Shown here one piece after another: positions 12,104 through 22,561 of a stretch of 64,000 bases of DNA (the first letter of the stretch is position 1; every line of letters starts with the position of its first letter). The translations under genes were made by a program, and so were the position numbers. The notes beneath the pieces were generated by a model, which saw only the letters and a list, made by a program, of their open reading frames with translations, searched no databases and was not told where the DNA came from. The stretch comes from Balaenoptera acutorostrata (Eukaryota > Chordata > Mammalia > Artiodactyla > Balaenopteridae), in contig NC_080074.1 in assembly GCF_949987535.1 (NCBI RefSeq), positions 28,915,478 to 28,979,477 on the forward strand. The letters run 5' to 3'.

Positions 12104-12822
12104 CTGAAAGGAAACTGAATGAGGATAATGTTGGTAATTACCAAGCACAGATTCTCCAGATTCTCTGTGGCAGCAATGCAGGAAAGACTAAAGTCTATAA
12201 ATAACTTAAACCTAAATTTTAACCTTCTCCTCTAAAAAGCAAAGAAGAACATCATAGGCAGAACAACTGATTTGGATGTCATTTCCATTGTTTCACCTGC
12301 TTACAATCTGGTAGGATTTAGAAGGGCTCAAGTGAAGCCCGAGATTTTAGATTAGCTCCTCTCTGACAGAATTGGCTGTTCTGAGCACAACAGTTACCAT
12401 AGTTATCACAGAGAGAGGTGAACACCAAATATGTAATTTATTTAATGCAGCACTTTTACAGGTAGAGTATCATACCAACGGATATCATTTTGTAATCTAA
12501 ACGTAACTGTAATTGAAATACGTTATCACTATAATATCTGAAATGAGCCATTTCCATAGTAGTTTAACATGCAGCTGCTTTGAAATGTGCTTGCAGACTA
12601 GCAAAATGTCAGAGCCCACTTTCAAAGGAAGCTGTCTTCTGGACTTCGTTTATTCTTGCTCATAACTTTAATATGATTACCTCCCACTGTAGCTAACTGA
12701 TTTTCTATAACATTCTAAAGAGATGTGGTCCACAGAAAAAGCTGGAATATTTCCAGTTAGGATGGCCATCTCTGAGATAGGTAACAGAGACTGAAAAATT
12801 CCATGACACCCATATCCTGGGT
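12104..12822. other. Intergenic DNA, no gene seen
   Basis: Unique-looking AT-rich sequence without a supported exon or repeat. Confidence 0.5.
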
Positions 12823-12826
12823 CCAT

Positions 12827-13167
12827 TGTTAGATTAATTAAACAAGGAGGCCATTAGATGAGGCCTCAACAGCCTACATAAGCAAACAAAAACCTAAGAA
12901 TGTAAATGCCTCATGGTTAAGAAATAGAAAGCTAAGGACAACCAATCACAAACAGCCAACTAGGCTTGTCCCAAATAATGCTTACACTGTAGTTAGTCAA
13001 AGAATTGCCTTGCTTTGCTTCTTCCTTTTCTCTATAAAAGTCTTTCCCCAGGCTCCTGTAGTTGGAGCACTTCTAGCCACTTTTGGTTTGTTGCTGCCTG
13101 ATTTCAATGGACTTTTGATCAAATAAACTCTTAACATGTGAAATATGCCTCAGTTTTTCTTTTAACA
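12827..13167 (+). mobile_element. Solo LTR of an ERV1-class endogenous retrovirus
   Basis: A 341-bp LTR with matching short inverted ends (TGTTA...TAACA) and a 4-bp duplication CCAT at 12823-12826 and 13168-13171. Inside are a CCAAT motif ('accaatcac'), a TATA box ('ctataaaag') and a poly(A) signal ('aaataaac') in the right order. No gag, pol or env sequence is attached, so the internal region was lost by LTR-LTR recombination. Confidence 0.85.
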
Positions 13168-13171
13168 CCAT

Positions 13172-13842
13172 AAAGAAGTCATTTATGGACCTGGCATTTG
13201 GCTGCACAGAGAAATGGGGTGTAAACCAGATGATTATTCCGCAAGAGCAGAATCTAAAATAGGAGGGTTGTTTGTACTACTGGTATGTAAACCCCACTTT
13301 TTAGGGAAACACACAAGGGCTCTATAGTTGTGAAATCTGCATGTGACTTTTTAGGGATTAAGGAAAAGTTCAGAGAACTTGCAAACAGCTTAAAACTTTC
13401 AAATGAGGCTGTTCTAACCTACAAGTAAATCAGAATGAGTAAGCTTTTAGGGCAGTCAAAGAGTTCTCAGGCCTGAGACTTGAGGCATTAAGGACCTTGC
13501 CTTGTAACCTGATTAAGAAATGCCCCTGCTTGTATGTCTTATCTGCTGCTCAGGATAAGTCACATTGCTTTTAATTATTTCTGATTTAGGCCTGGCTGGG
13601 GGTGGATCTGTACTGTTTTGATTATATCTGCTGGTTCTGATGATCTCATTACTTTGTTAATTAAATTTTTAGCTTATTTTAATCTTCCTTTAATAGTTCA
13701 CTTTTAACGATGGGGAAGAGGAAGTAGCACCTCAGAGAATAGTGTCTGCCCCAAAGGTATTTCTGCAGCCTTCCTTCCTATGCTTCAAATTATAGCCTCT
13801 TGTCAGGCCTGCCAGAGGACCCTAAAGACCCAGGTTAAAAAT
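13172..13842. other. Intergenic DNA, no gene seen
   Basis: No gene found. No retroviral internal sequence can be recognised next to the LTR on its left. Confidence 0.5.
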
Positions 13843-13853
13843 ATCCATCCAGG

Positions 13854-13970
13854 GGACTTCCCTGGTGGTCCAGTGGTTAAGAATCCCCACTTCCACTTCA
13901 GGGGACACGGGTTTGATCTCTGGTCAGGGAACTAAGATCCTGCATGCTACGCCGTGTGGAAAAAAAAAAA
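13854..13970 (+). mobile_element. CHR-related SINE, short form
   Basis: 'ggacttccctggtggtccag' head, 'gtttgatctctggtcaggg' B-box region and a direct A tail. It lacks the 3' body of the long CHR form. Duplication 'atccatccagg' is exact (13843-13853, 13971-13981). Confidence 0.92.
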
Positions 13971-14489
13971 ATCCATCCAGGTAATTTAGGAAGGCCATAG
14001 ACTAAATTACACTTCCGGGGAGAAGTGCAAATACCCTAAAGCTCTGGAAACTGCCAGAAAAAAATGCCCCAGAGTCTGTTCATGGACTAAAGGCAAGGTC
14101 TCCAGCAAGTGCTATTGTCCCTACTGTTCTTCCCTTTCTGCTTCTTCCTCCCTCCCTCCCTCATCATTCAATTTCATTTGGGAATTATCTCTTCATATCC
14201 TTTGCCCATTTCATGTATGTGTGTGTGTGTTACATTGGTTTTTCTGTGTTGTTTATCATGTTGAGATATAATGCTAGCTCCCTATTTGATCTCTTCAGGC
14301 AGAGGACAGACTCTGAAAGGAATCTTTTTAGGTGCGATTATCTACTAGCCACCTAATTCTTGCCACTTTATGTAATGTTAATGCAGGATATATGCCACTG
14401 GACACTGGCTCTTTTAAGTGAATGGGAAACAAAAAATGCCAGCTCTTTATTCATTCTGTCTAGGCCAACCCATCAAGAATATCAACACT

Positions 14490-14684
14490 GGGGACTTCCC
14501 TGGTGGGGCATTGGTAAGCTCCCAATGCAGGGGACCCGGGTTCGATCCCTGGTCAGGGAACTAGACCCCACATGCATGCCGTAACTAAGAGTTCGCATGC
14601 CACAACTAAGGAGCCCTGGAGCCGCAACTAAGGAGCCCGCCTGCTGCAACTAAGACCCCATGCAAAGAAAGAAAGAAAGAAAGA
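14490..14684 (+). mobile_element. CHR-related SINE with (GAAA)n tail
   Basis: Head 'gggacttccctggtggggca', B box 'gggttcgatccctgg', tandem 'caactaaggagccc' units and a (GAAA)5 tail at about 14664-14684. The duplication is weak ('tcaacact'/'tcaactct'). Confidence 0.88.
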
Positions 14685-14910
14685 AAGTCAACTCTGTTAA
14701 ACCTTAAAAAATATTTTTGCTTAGTTGTCATTAGTCTTTTTCCTTTTGTTCATTGTGGGCTTTGGTGGCTAGAAGTTTTAAAGTTTCATGCAGTTAAATC
14801 TATGCTTCTAATTAGGATGTATTTCCACATCAGAGTTTCTTGCAATTCCTGCTTTAAAAACCATTGTGAATATAAATTTTAAAATATGCAATTAAGAATA
14901 AAAACAGTTT

Positions 14911-15197
14911 TGGGCTTCCCTGGTGGCGCAGTGGTTAGGAATCTGCCTGCCAAAGCAGGGGACACGAGTTCGAGCCCTGGTCCGGGAAGATCCCACATGC
15001 CACGGAACAACTAAGTCCGTGCACCACAACTACTGAGCCAGCGCTCCACAACAAGGAAAGCCACCTCAATGAGAAGCCAGTGCACCGCAGCAAAGAGTAG
15101 CCCTCGCTCACCTCAACTAGAGAAAAGCCTAGGTGCAGCAACAGAGACCCAGTGCAGCCAAAAATAAAAAATAAATAAATTTTAAAAAATAAAAAAT
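14911..15197 (+). mobile_element. CHR-type SINE, long form
   Basis: Head 'gggcttccctggtggcgcag' and tail of mixed AAAT. Duplication 'aataaaaacagttt' lies at 14897-14910 and about 15199-15212. The antisense 68-codon frame is SINE-derived. Confidence 0.93.
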
Positions 15198-15212
15198 AAA
15201 TAAAAACAGTTT

Positions 15213-15316
15213 AAATATAATATATAACTATATATTATCTATATGATTATATGTATTATATATACATAATTATATATTTTATATACATAATTATAATATA
15301 TAATATAACTATAATA
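15213..15316. repeat. AT-rich low-complexity tract
   Basis: About 100 bp made almost only of A and T ('atatataactatatattat' type) directly behind a SINE tail; probably a decayed tail or microsatellite. Confidence 0.8.
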
Positions 15317-15596
15317 GCTCAAACCAGCACAGTGTTTCCTGGTGTTTAGCAGTATGACAATGGGCTAACAGAGTCAGGAACTTGCTTGTCTGATCTCTAA
15401 CCGTATGCCTGTTGTGCATACTTGATGTTCTGTAGGAAACTCTAAGAACCTTCCTTTTTCTTTTTCCCTTCTTTCCCGAAAAAGTCAGTCCTAAAGAAGT
15501 AGAATCGAGCAAGGTAGGCATGAGCTTTAGGGCAGAGTTGTGTGGCTGGGGAGCTGGAGTGCTCCAGAGGTTATGTCAGAGAGCAAGTGGAGAAGG
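15317..15596. other. Intergenic DNA, no gene seen
   Basis: No gene or clear repeat between the AT-rich tract and the next SINE. Confidence 0.5.
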
Positions 15597-15702
15597 GACT
15601 TCCCTGGAGGTCCAGTGGTTAAGACTCCGCACTTCCAGTGCAGGGGGCGCAGGTTCAATCCCTCGGTCAGAGAACTAAGATCCCACATGCCAAAGAAAAA
15701 AA
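15597..15702 (+). mobile_element. CHR-related SINE, short form
   Basis: 'gggacttccctggaggtcca' head, 'ggttcaatccctcggtcag' B-box region and a short A-rich end. Decayed, with no clear duplication. The 91-codon frame crossing it is not a gene. Confidence 0.85.
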
Positions 15703-16898
15703 CAGAGCTTGAGTGGAATGAGGAGGATGTATATCAGCCTTCACTTAATACTTGTAATTGTCAGCTCAAGGTCCACGGCAGGGGAGAATATTTCATGTTC
15801 TTATCAGGAAGCTAATTGTTTACTAGGAAGACTTCGTTCTTTAGGTTTCTATTGGTTGCAAGGGATAATGACAAGTTACATTAGCTTAAGCAAAAAATGG
15901 AACTTACTGGAAGACTTTGGAGATCTCTCACCGAATCTAAGGAGAAGGTGAATAACCAAGTCACAGGAAAGGCCAGAATGCAGTCGAGTCCTCTGGAGCA
16001 ACTCAAGTCGGGAGCCTAAATATCCTTAGGTTGTTCTCTATGCCTTTCATGTCTGTTTCTCTTCTCTCTCTCTCTGTATTCTTCACATGTAAAAGAAAAA
16101 ATGACTGCCAAAGGATTCATGATTTTACTTGCAACACATACAACTGCAGGAGAGAGACCACCAGTTCCAGTGTTTCCAGGTCCCAGAATCCCTGTGAATG
16201 GAGCCCTTGGCCAACTCAGGCACCCAGTCATGGCTGCTTCTACAGCAGTGGAGCTCTGGGAGAATAAGGGAATGAGGGAGTATTTGAGGGATTTCCCAGA
16301 ATGGAGATGCTGTGTAGATAACCCCTAATTGTCTAGTATGTAGACATTCCTCCTTTCTCCATCTCTTAGGGGTATAGGTGATCAGTTTTGCTTTAAACTT
16401 ATCCTGAGTTAGCTCTGTTTTCTGCAAATGGCTATACTCAACTCTGGTGGTGAACTCAGGAAAAGGACAACATTTATAGAAGTGAGGATTTCTCGGTTAG
16501 TATGTTGCCTTCTGTGTTACATGGAGTCTATAAGAGATTGTCAAAAGTGAGATGTCAAAGTGTAAGCCTATTTTTAATGAATAAATTCTACCAGTTACTT
16601 TCCAAAAAGATTTCCTATAACCACATGAGCACTGGACATCATTAACTTTTTTAATATTCATCAATCTGATAGGTATTAAATGGCATACTGTTTTGTTTTG
16701 CATTTTTCTGACTACTGGTAAGATTGATATCTTCTACTATATTTATTATCCACTTTACTTTGTTCTCTAATACATTTCCTGTTCCTATATTTTGCCTATT
16801 TTTCTCTCGTTAGTTTTTTTCAACTTGTAGTAGTTCTTTGTGTGAAGATATTAATTTATTATATTTTAATTTTTTATTATATATTTAATATTAGTAAT
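15703..16898. other. Intergenic DNA, no gene seen
   Basis: Several overlapping frames of 68-100 codons on both strands at 16016-16427 lack recognisable domains and flanking splice context. A 'tctctctctctctgt' run lies near 16063. Confidence 0.5.
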
Positions 16899-16907
16899 AA
16901 TCTCTTT

Positions 16908-17040
16908 GGGTAATGATCCCTGGTGGTCCGGTTGTTAGGGCTCTGTGCTCCCACTGCAAGGGGCACCAGTTCCATCTCTGGTCGGGAAACTAAGATCCTA
17001 CATGCCACACGGCACAGCCAAAAATAAATTTTAAAAAAAA
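16908..17040 (+). mobile_element. CHR-related SINE, short form
   Basis: Decayed head 'atccctggtggtccggttg', body 'ctggtcgggaaactaagatc' and tail 'ccaaaaataaattttaaaaa'. Duplication 'aatctcttt' at 16899-16907 and 17041-17049. Confidence 0.88.
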
Positions 17041-17254
17041 AATCTCTTTTTTGTCACATGTCACCAATTTTTTTTTTCGTTTTTACCTATCGTTTGTATC
17101 AGCTTTGTTTATGATGTTTCTTATACTGAAACTTTTGTTTTGTTTTGTTTTGGTCAGATGTGTTCATCTTTTCTTTACGGATGCTTATCTTCCTGACTTA
17201 CTTAAGAAAGTTTTCCCACCCATCCCTACTCCTGCGGATCTATCTGCACATTTT

Positions 17255-17549
17255 TTTTTTTAATTTATTTATTTATTTATTACTTATGGCTGTGTTGGGT
17301 CTTCGTTTCTGTGTGAGGGCTTTCTCTAGTTGCAGCAAGCGGGGGCCACTCTTCATCGCAGTGCGCAGGCCTCTCACTATCGTGGCCTCTCTTGTTGCGG
17401 AGCACAGGCTCCAGACGCGCAGGCTCAGTAGTTTTGGCTCACGGGCCTAGTTGCTCCGCGGCATGTGGGATCTTCCCAGACCAGGGCTCGAACCCGTGTC
17501 CCCTGCATTAGCAGGCAGATTCTCAACCACTGCGCCACCAGGGAAGCCC
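17255..17549 (-). mobile_element. CHR-type SINE, young subfamily
   Basis: Reverse-oriented copy with (TTTA)n at the low end. Exact duplication 'ctatctgcacatttt' at 17240-17254 and 17550-17564. Confidence 0.95.
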
Positions 17550-17565
17550 CTATCTGCACATTTTT

Positions 17566-18850
17566 AAACTTTTCTTCTACTGGTTTTTATTTTAGTAATG
17601 TAGTCCAAGTGGATTTTATTTTGTATATAATGTAGAAGTCTAACTCGCAGCTGGAAAGCCATTATTCAGGACTATATAAAATAAATAAATCCCCACCTCT
17701 CCAAACGTACCCCTCAGAGTAGTACATATTTGATGTTAACCTTAGACTTTTTCCTATGCACATGTAATCCTTTGATACTTGTGTGTGTGTATGTTTGTTT
17801 ATATGTACACACACATACATACACAAATAAATACTACATGTTTACCATGATGTTTTTATTTTATTCTTCTTTAGTTTGCTTTCTTTGCTTAAAATGCTGC
17901 AAAAGAACTCCAAACCAGTAGTATAAGGCTCTACCTCATTCTTTTAAAAGGCATTCTTTTAAAAGCATGCTATCTTAAGAATTGACAAACCTGACTCATT
18001 AAGTCATAGCCAATTAACTGTTCCCAGATGAAGAAGTCCCCAGGGTAAAATCTTCAGCTGCCCAGGTCCTGCTCTGAATGGTGAGCTCAAATCTCTGCAA
18101 AGTTCTTTACTCAGCTCCCCAAGGACAGAGTCACAGTATCTACCACTACAAAAAGGGCAACCTTCTACTGTGCCAGCTTCCATCAGTCAGTCAGCTCCAC
18201 GGTCTCTCAACATTCTGCGTTTGCATGCTTGCTTCTTAATGAGTTGCAGATCTGACTTCTCCGTTTAACACCCTGCATGAAAAAGGAGCATTTAAAGCAC
18301 CACTATTCTATTGCTGACCTTTTTTGGTGCTTTTTAATCTATGGGAGGTTTGGGGGTAGATACAGTTAAAAATAACTGAAGAATCCTGCAATATTTATTG
18401 ATCTCTCATCAATCTTTGATTCCATAGACAGGTACCACTTAACCAAGCCATATGATTCTGATATTGATTCAAGGTTTTTAATCTTCCCTTAGAGCTTTTA
18501 CTGCCACAGAATCTCAAGCAGGGTTCATTCATTCCTCAAATATGTATTGATGCCACTGTTTACCAAGCACTGTGTTAAGAGCTGTGGATATACTGGTGAG
18601 CAAAATAGTCACAATGCTGGGTAGTTATGGATTGCTTTGAACAAATTCTAATCCCAAATGTGATTAAAAACATTCTTTGTCTTCAACTCTCCTTTGAAGC
18701 ATTTATTTAAATATTTGATGCAGATTTAGCCTCCCTTATGTCTTCCTGCCATGAGAAACAGCCAGCTCAGCATCTTTTCCTATTGAAAAGGGAAGGTATT
18801 TCATGCCATAGGCACCACCACGACACTTTTCAAATAATTTTTGTCTGAAT
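17566..18850. other. Intergenic DNA with L2 and GT/AC tract
   Basis: Holds a (TG)n/(CA)n-like imperfect tract at 17781-17827 and a short reverse L2 remnant near 18530-18640 ('ccaagcactgtgttaagagctgtgg'). No gene. Confidence 0.5.
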
Positions 18851-18866
18851 AGTTTAGTGTCTTTTT

Positions 18867-19176
18867 TTTTTTTTTTTTTTTTTTAATAAATTTATTTATT
18901 TATTTATTTATTTTTAGCTGTGTTGGGTCTTCGTTTCTGTGCGAGGGCTTTCTCCAGTTGCGGCAAGCGGGGGCCACTCTTCATCGCGGTGCGCGGGCCT
19001 CTCACTATCGCGGCCTCTCTTGTTGGGAGCACAGGCTCCAGACGCGCAGGCTCAGTAGTTGTGGCTCACGGGCCTAGTTGCTCCGTGGCATGTGGGATCT
19101 TCCCAGACCAGGGCTCGAACCCGTGTCCCCTGCATTGGCAGGCAGATTCTCAACCACTGCGCCACCAGGGAAGCCC
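18867..19176 (-). mobile_element. CHR-type SINE, young subfamily
   Basis: Reverse-oriented copy with a long T run. Exact duplication 'agtttagtgtcttttt' at 18851-18866 and 19177-19192. It has a small deletion in the 'gttgcggagcac' block relative to its relatives. Confidence 0.95.
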
Positions 19177-19192
19177 AGTTTAGTGTCTTTTT

Positions 19193-19733
19193 AATAGAAC
19201 CAATATTGTTGATATGGGTTAAAGATCATTTGGTAGTCAAGAAATATTTACTGAGCCCTTATTATATGTTAGACACACTATTCTAGGATCTAGACCCAGA
19301 GGCTCTTTTTTGTGCCATGGACCCCTTTAGCTTAGATCTATGAACTCCTTCTCAGAACAATATTTTTTATAAATTCATAAATTAAAATACATTGTGCTGC
19401 AGAGAAAACCAATTGCCCAATACCTTGGTTAACAATGTTAATTCATTTCTATAAGCCCAGCTGTCTTTAAATTTAAAAAAAAAACTGTTAATTTTAATGG
19501 GAAAATTTATTATGTATTACATCTTACATTCTAACCTAAGACACCCAAACAATTTTCAAAGATTTAAATATATATAGGATATATATCCTATATATCCACA
19601 CACACACATACGTAATAAAAGTAAGTTTGTATGAGCAATAATAAAGAATTTGAAAGTAAGCAAACAAGTAATCCAGTGAAGGTTTATTGTATTCACCAAA
19701 GGAAGAAGAGATGACTGGATAGTGGGTGGTACA
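19193..19733. other. Intergenic DNA, no gene seen
   Basis: AT-rich sequence with a short (AC)n run near 19597. No supported feature. Confidence 0.5.
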
Positions 19734-19809
19734 TTGGGTTGGCCAAAAAGTTCGTTCGGATTTTTCCATAAGATGTGAAAAACCCGAACGAACTTTTTGG
19801 CCAACCCAA
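19734..19809. mobile_element. Mariner-derived MITE forming a near-perfect hairpin
   Basis: 76-bp palindrome. The arms begin 'ttgggttggccaaaaagttc' and end with its complement 'gaactttttggccaacccaa'. The stems match over about 33 bp with one A/G difference, leaving a roughly 10-nt loop. The flanking TA dinucleotide is intact on the right (19810-19811) and reads CA on the left. This matches the small mariner MITE of cattle and whales from which the miR-2284/2285 family is thought to derive. Confidence 0.9.
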
Positions 19810-19811
19810 TA

Positions 19812-20659
19812 TGTACAAGGAAGGAGTGAGGGAGTTTGGCATTGGAAAGCTCATTATTCTTTGTGCACTATTTTCTTCATAGACTTTTTGATCTTTTGAG
19901 AGCATTATTATCGAGGTCAAATTTTACTTAAAATAAGCTTAAAAATTTATCTCTAGAACAAAAATAAAAGCAAAACACATGCACACAACAGACCAAAGTG
20001 TTGTAAGAAATGAAGATGCTATGTCTTCACCTCTTGCTTGGTATCCACAGGCAAAGCAAACATGTTTGCCTTCATCCAAACAGGGCAATTTGTTCCAATA
20101 TAAATTTGTTCCCCATAATACTCTGACTACAAAAAACTCTTTCTTTGCCTGAGATCATAATATTGACACAATTTCTAGTACTACATGTATTTAGTGTGTT
20201 TTGGGTGAAACTTTTCTTTATACCGGACATAAAACAAAGTTGCCCAAAAGTGATATGAGTTTTTTAAGAATTATATTGGTAAAAAGTCATTAACTGAACA
20301 TTCATTTGGTGAGGTACATCTGTTATTAGCTATCAGCATATTATTCTATAGACAAAACTTGAGAATCCATGGATTCAGCCAGGGGTTAAAAAGAAAAACT
20401 GAACAAAACAGACACAAATCCCTGCCTCTAAGGGCTTAGATTTCTCACAGTCTACACAGATGATAATTCCGTTCACAGGGTCAATTTGTTCAGCTCACAG
20501 AGGTGCCTTTGGTCCCTTATTTATGGTCCCATCACAGCACAGTCTTCCACAAAATCAAAGTCCCAAGGAAATACAGCTATCCCATTAAAGGTTTGTTTAC
20601 TTAGATGTTTACCATATCCTCCAAAATCTTCCATCCTGATCTCTCTTTGATGCTGCTTG
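19812..20659. other. Intergenic DNA, no gene seen
   Basis: No gene or clear repeat. Confidence 0.5.
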
Positions 20660-20667
20660 ATCTAGGT

Positions 20668-20881
20668 CAAGGATAGGCAAAGTATTGCCCAAGGGCTAAA
20701 TCCATTACCTCCTATTCTTTGCAAACAAAGTTTTATGGGATCACAGCCATGCTCACATTGTTGATGGCTGCTTCTACACTACAATAGCAGAGTTGAATAC
20801 ATGTGACAAAAGATCCTCTAGCCCACAAAGTCAAAACTATGTACTATCTAGCTCTTTATTTTAAAAAGTTTGCCCATCCTG
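20668..20881. mobile_element. Non-autonomous hAT (Charlie-type) element
   Basis: Terminal inverted ends 'caaggataggcaaa' and 'tttgcccatcctg'. Internal wording 'aagttttatgggatcacagcc..tgctcac' and 'gatggctgcttctacactac' is that of a common mammalian hAT-Charlie derivative. An 8-bp duplication (atctaggt 20660-20667, atctagat 20882-20889, one mismatch) fits hAT integration. Confidence 0.82.
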
Positions 20882-20984
20882 ATCTAGATTTCTAGGGTTT
20901 CAAGTATTATTGAATATTTGAGCAGATCTATAGAAGCTTCTTAAGAGATGTGGCCATGGTTATAGATTTTCTTTTAGCTCTCTT

Positions 20985-21161
20985 TTTTTAAAAAATATTT
21001 ATTTATTATTCATTTTATTTATTTTGGCCGTGCGGGGTCTTAGTTGCGCCATGCGGACTCTTAGTTGTGGCATGCATGTGGGATCTAGTTCCCTGACCTG
21101 GGATGGAACCCCTGCATTGGGAGCACAGAGTCTTACCCACTGGACCACTGGGGAAGTCCCC
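20985..21161 (-). mobile_element. CHR-related SINE, short form
   Basis: Reverse-oriented; ends 'ccactggggaagtcccc'. A 17-bp duplication with one mismatch flanks it (20968-20984 and 21162-21178). Confidence 0.92.
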
Positions 21162-21283
21162 TTTCTTATAGCTCTCTTATAAAGCAAATAAGGAATAGAG
21201 TGCCTTAGGAATGGATCTTCACTTTTTAATTTTTATAATGATACCAGAATTCTTATTGCCCTGGTACTTAATGGGTGTAACTC

Positions 21284-21664
21284 CTTTATTTTTTTTTTCA
21301 AAATGTCTTTTAATTATTTTTTAAAATTTAGTTATTTATTTTTGGCTGCATTGGGTCTTTGTTTCTGCACACGGGCTTTCTCTAGTTGCGGCGAGCAGGG
21401 GCTACTCTTCACTGTGGTGCACGGGCTTCTCATTGAGGTGGCTTCTCTTGTTGCAGAGCACTGACTCTAGGCACGCAGGCTTCAGTAGTTGTAGCAGGCG
21501 GGCTCAGTAGTTGTGGCTCGTGGGCTCTAGAGTGCAGGCTCAGTAGTTGTGGTGCACGGGCTTAGTTGCTCCATGACATGTGGGATCTTCCTGGACCAGG
21601 GCTCGAACCCGTGTTGTCTGTATTGGCAGATGGATTCTTAACCCCTGAACCACAAGAGAAGCCC
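21284..21664 (-). mobile_element. CHR-type SINE, long older form
   Basis: Reverse-oriented; contains the 'cttcagtagttg' and 'gggctctagagtgcaggctc' repeated units of the longer subfamily. Duplication 'tgggtgtaactc' is exact (21272-21283, 21665-21676). Confidence 0.93.
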
Positions 21665-21676
21665 TGGGTGTAACTC

Positions 21677-22172
21677 TTAATATGCTTAAAACTCTTGGGT
21701 GATTTCCTAGTTATTCTTTGGTTAAGATTAACATCTTAAATGCACCTTAAATGCAATTTACAAGGTGCCTCAGGTTCTAGCCTCACATACTTTTCCAGTC
21801 TTACCTTTGGTCTCTCTCTTACTCTCCCTGTTAGGACCACAGGATTCTGCTTTGGGCAAACCTGTGTCCTCTTTGTAAATTCGTTTCATTAGTCTGGAGA
21901 GCAATTCTCATCCCCTCAGGTCCCATCCAGGTTAATTCGTACTCATTTTCAGATCTCTGACTTTTTGCTGCTGTAAGAAAGACTTTTCTGATTGTCCTTC
22001 TGTCCCATCATCTAAGTTAGACTTTAATAGTGCCTGTATTTCTCTTTTACAGCAATTTTCGAAATGGCAAATATATACTTACTTACACTATTTACTTAAT
22101 TTCAGTCTTCCTACCAGATTCCATAAAGAGTAGGACAGGTCTATTCTGTTTGTGGATGGATCTTCAGGGCTT
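21677..22172. other. Intergenic DNA, no gene seen
   Basis: About 500 bp before the L1 insertion. The text near 22113-22170 ('ataaagagtaggacagg..') is consistent with an old L2 end into which the L1 landed. No gene. Confidence 0.45.
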
Positions 22173-22561
22173 AGCCAGTACCTTATTATTATTATTTTTT
22201 TAACATCTTTACCGGAGTATAATTGCTTTACAATGGTGTGTTAGTTTCTGCTGTATAACAAAGTGAATCAGCTATACGTATACATATATCCCCATATCCA
22301 CTCCCGCTTGCGTCTCCCTCCCACACTTCCTATCCCACCCCTCTAGGTGGTCACAAAGCACTGAACTGATCTCTCTGTGCTATGCGTATGCTTCCCACTA
22401 GCTATCTATTTTATATTTGGTAGTGTATATATGGCCATGCCACTCTCTCACTTAGTCCCAGCTTACTCTTCCCCCTCCCCATGTCCTCAAGTCCATTCTC
22501 TACGTCTGAGTCTTTATTCCTGTCCTGCCCCTAGGTTCTTCATAACCATTTTTTTTTTTTT

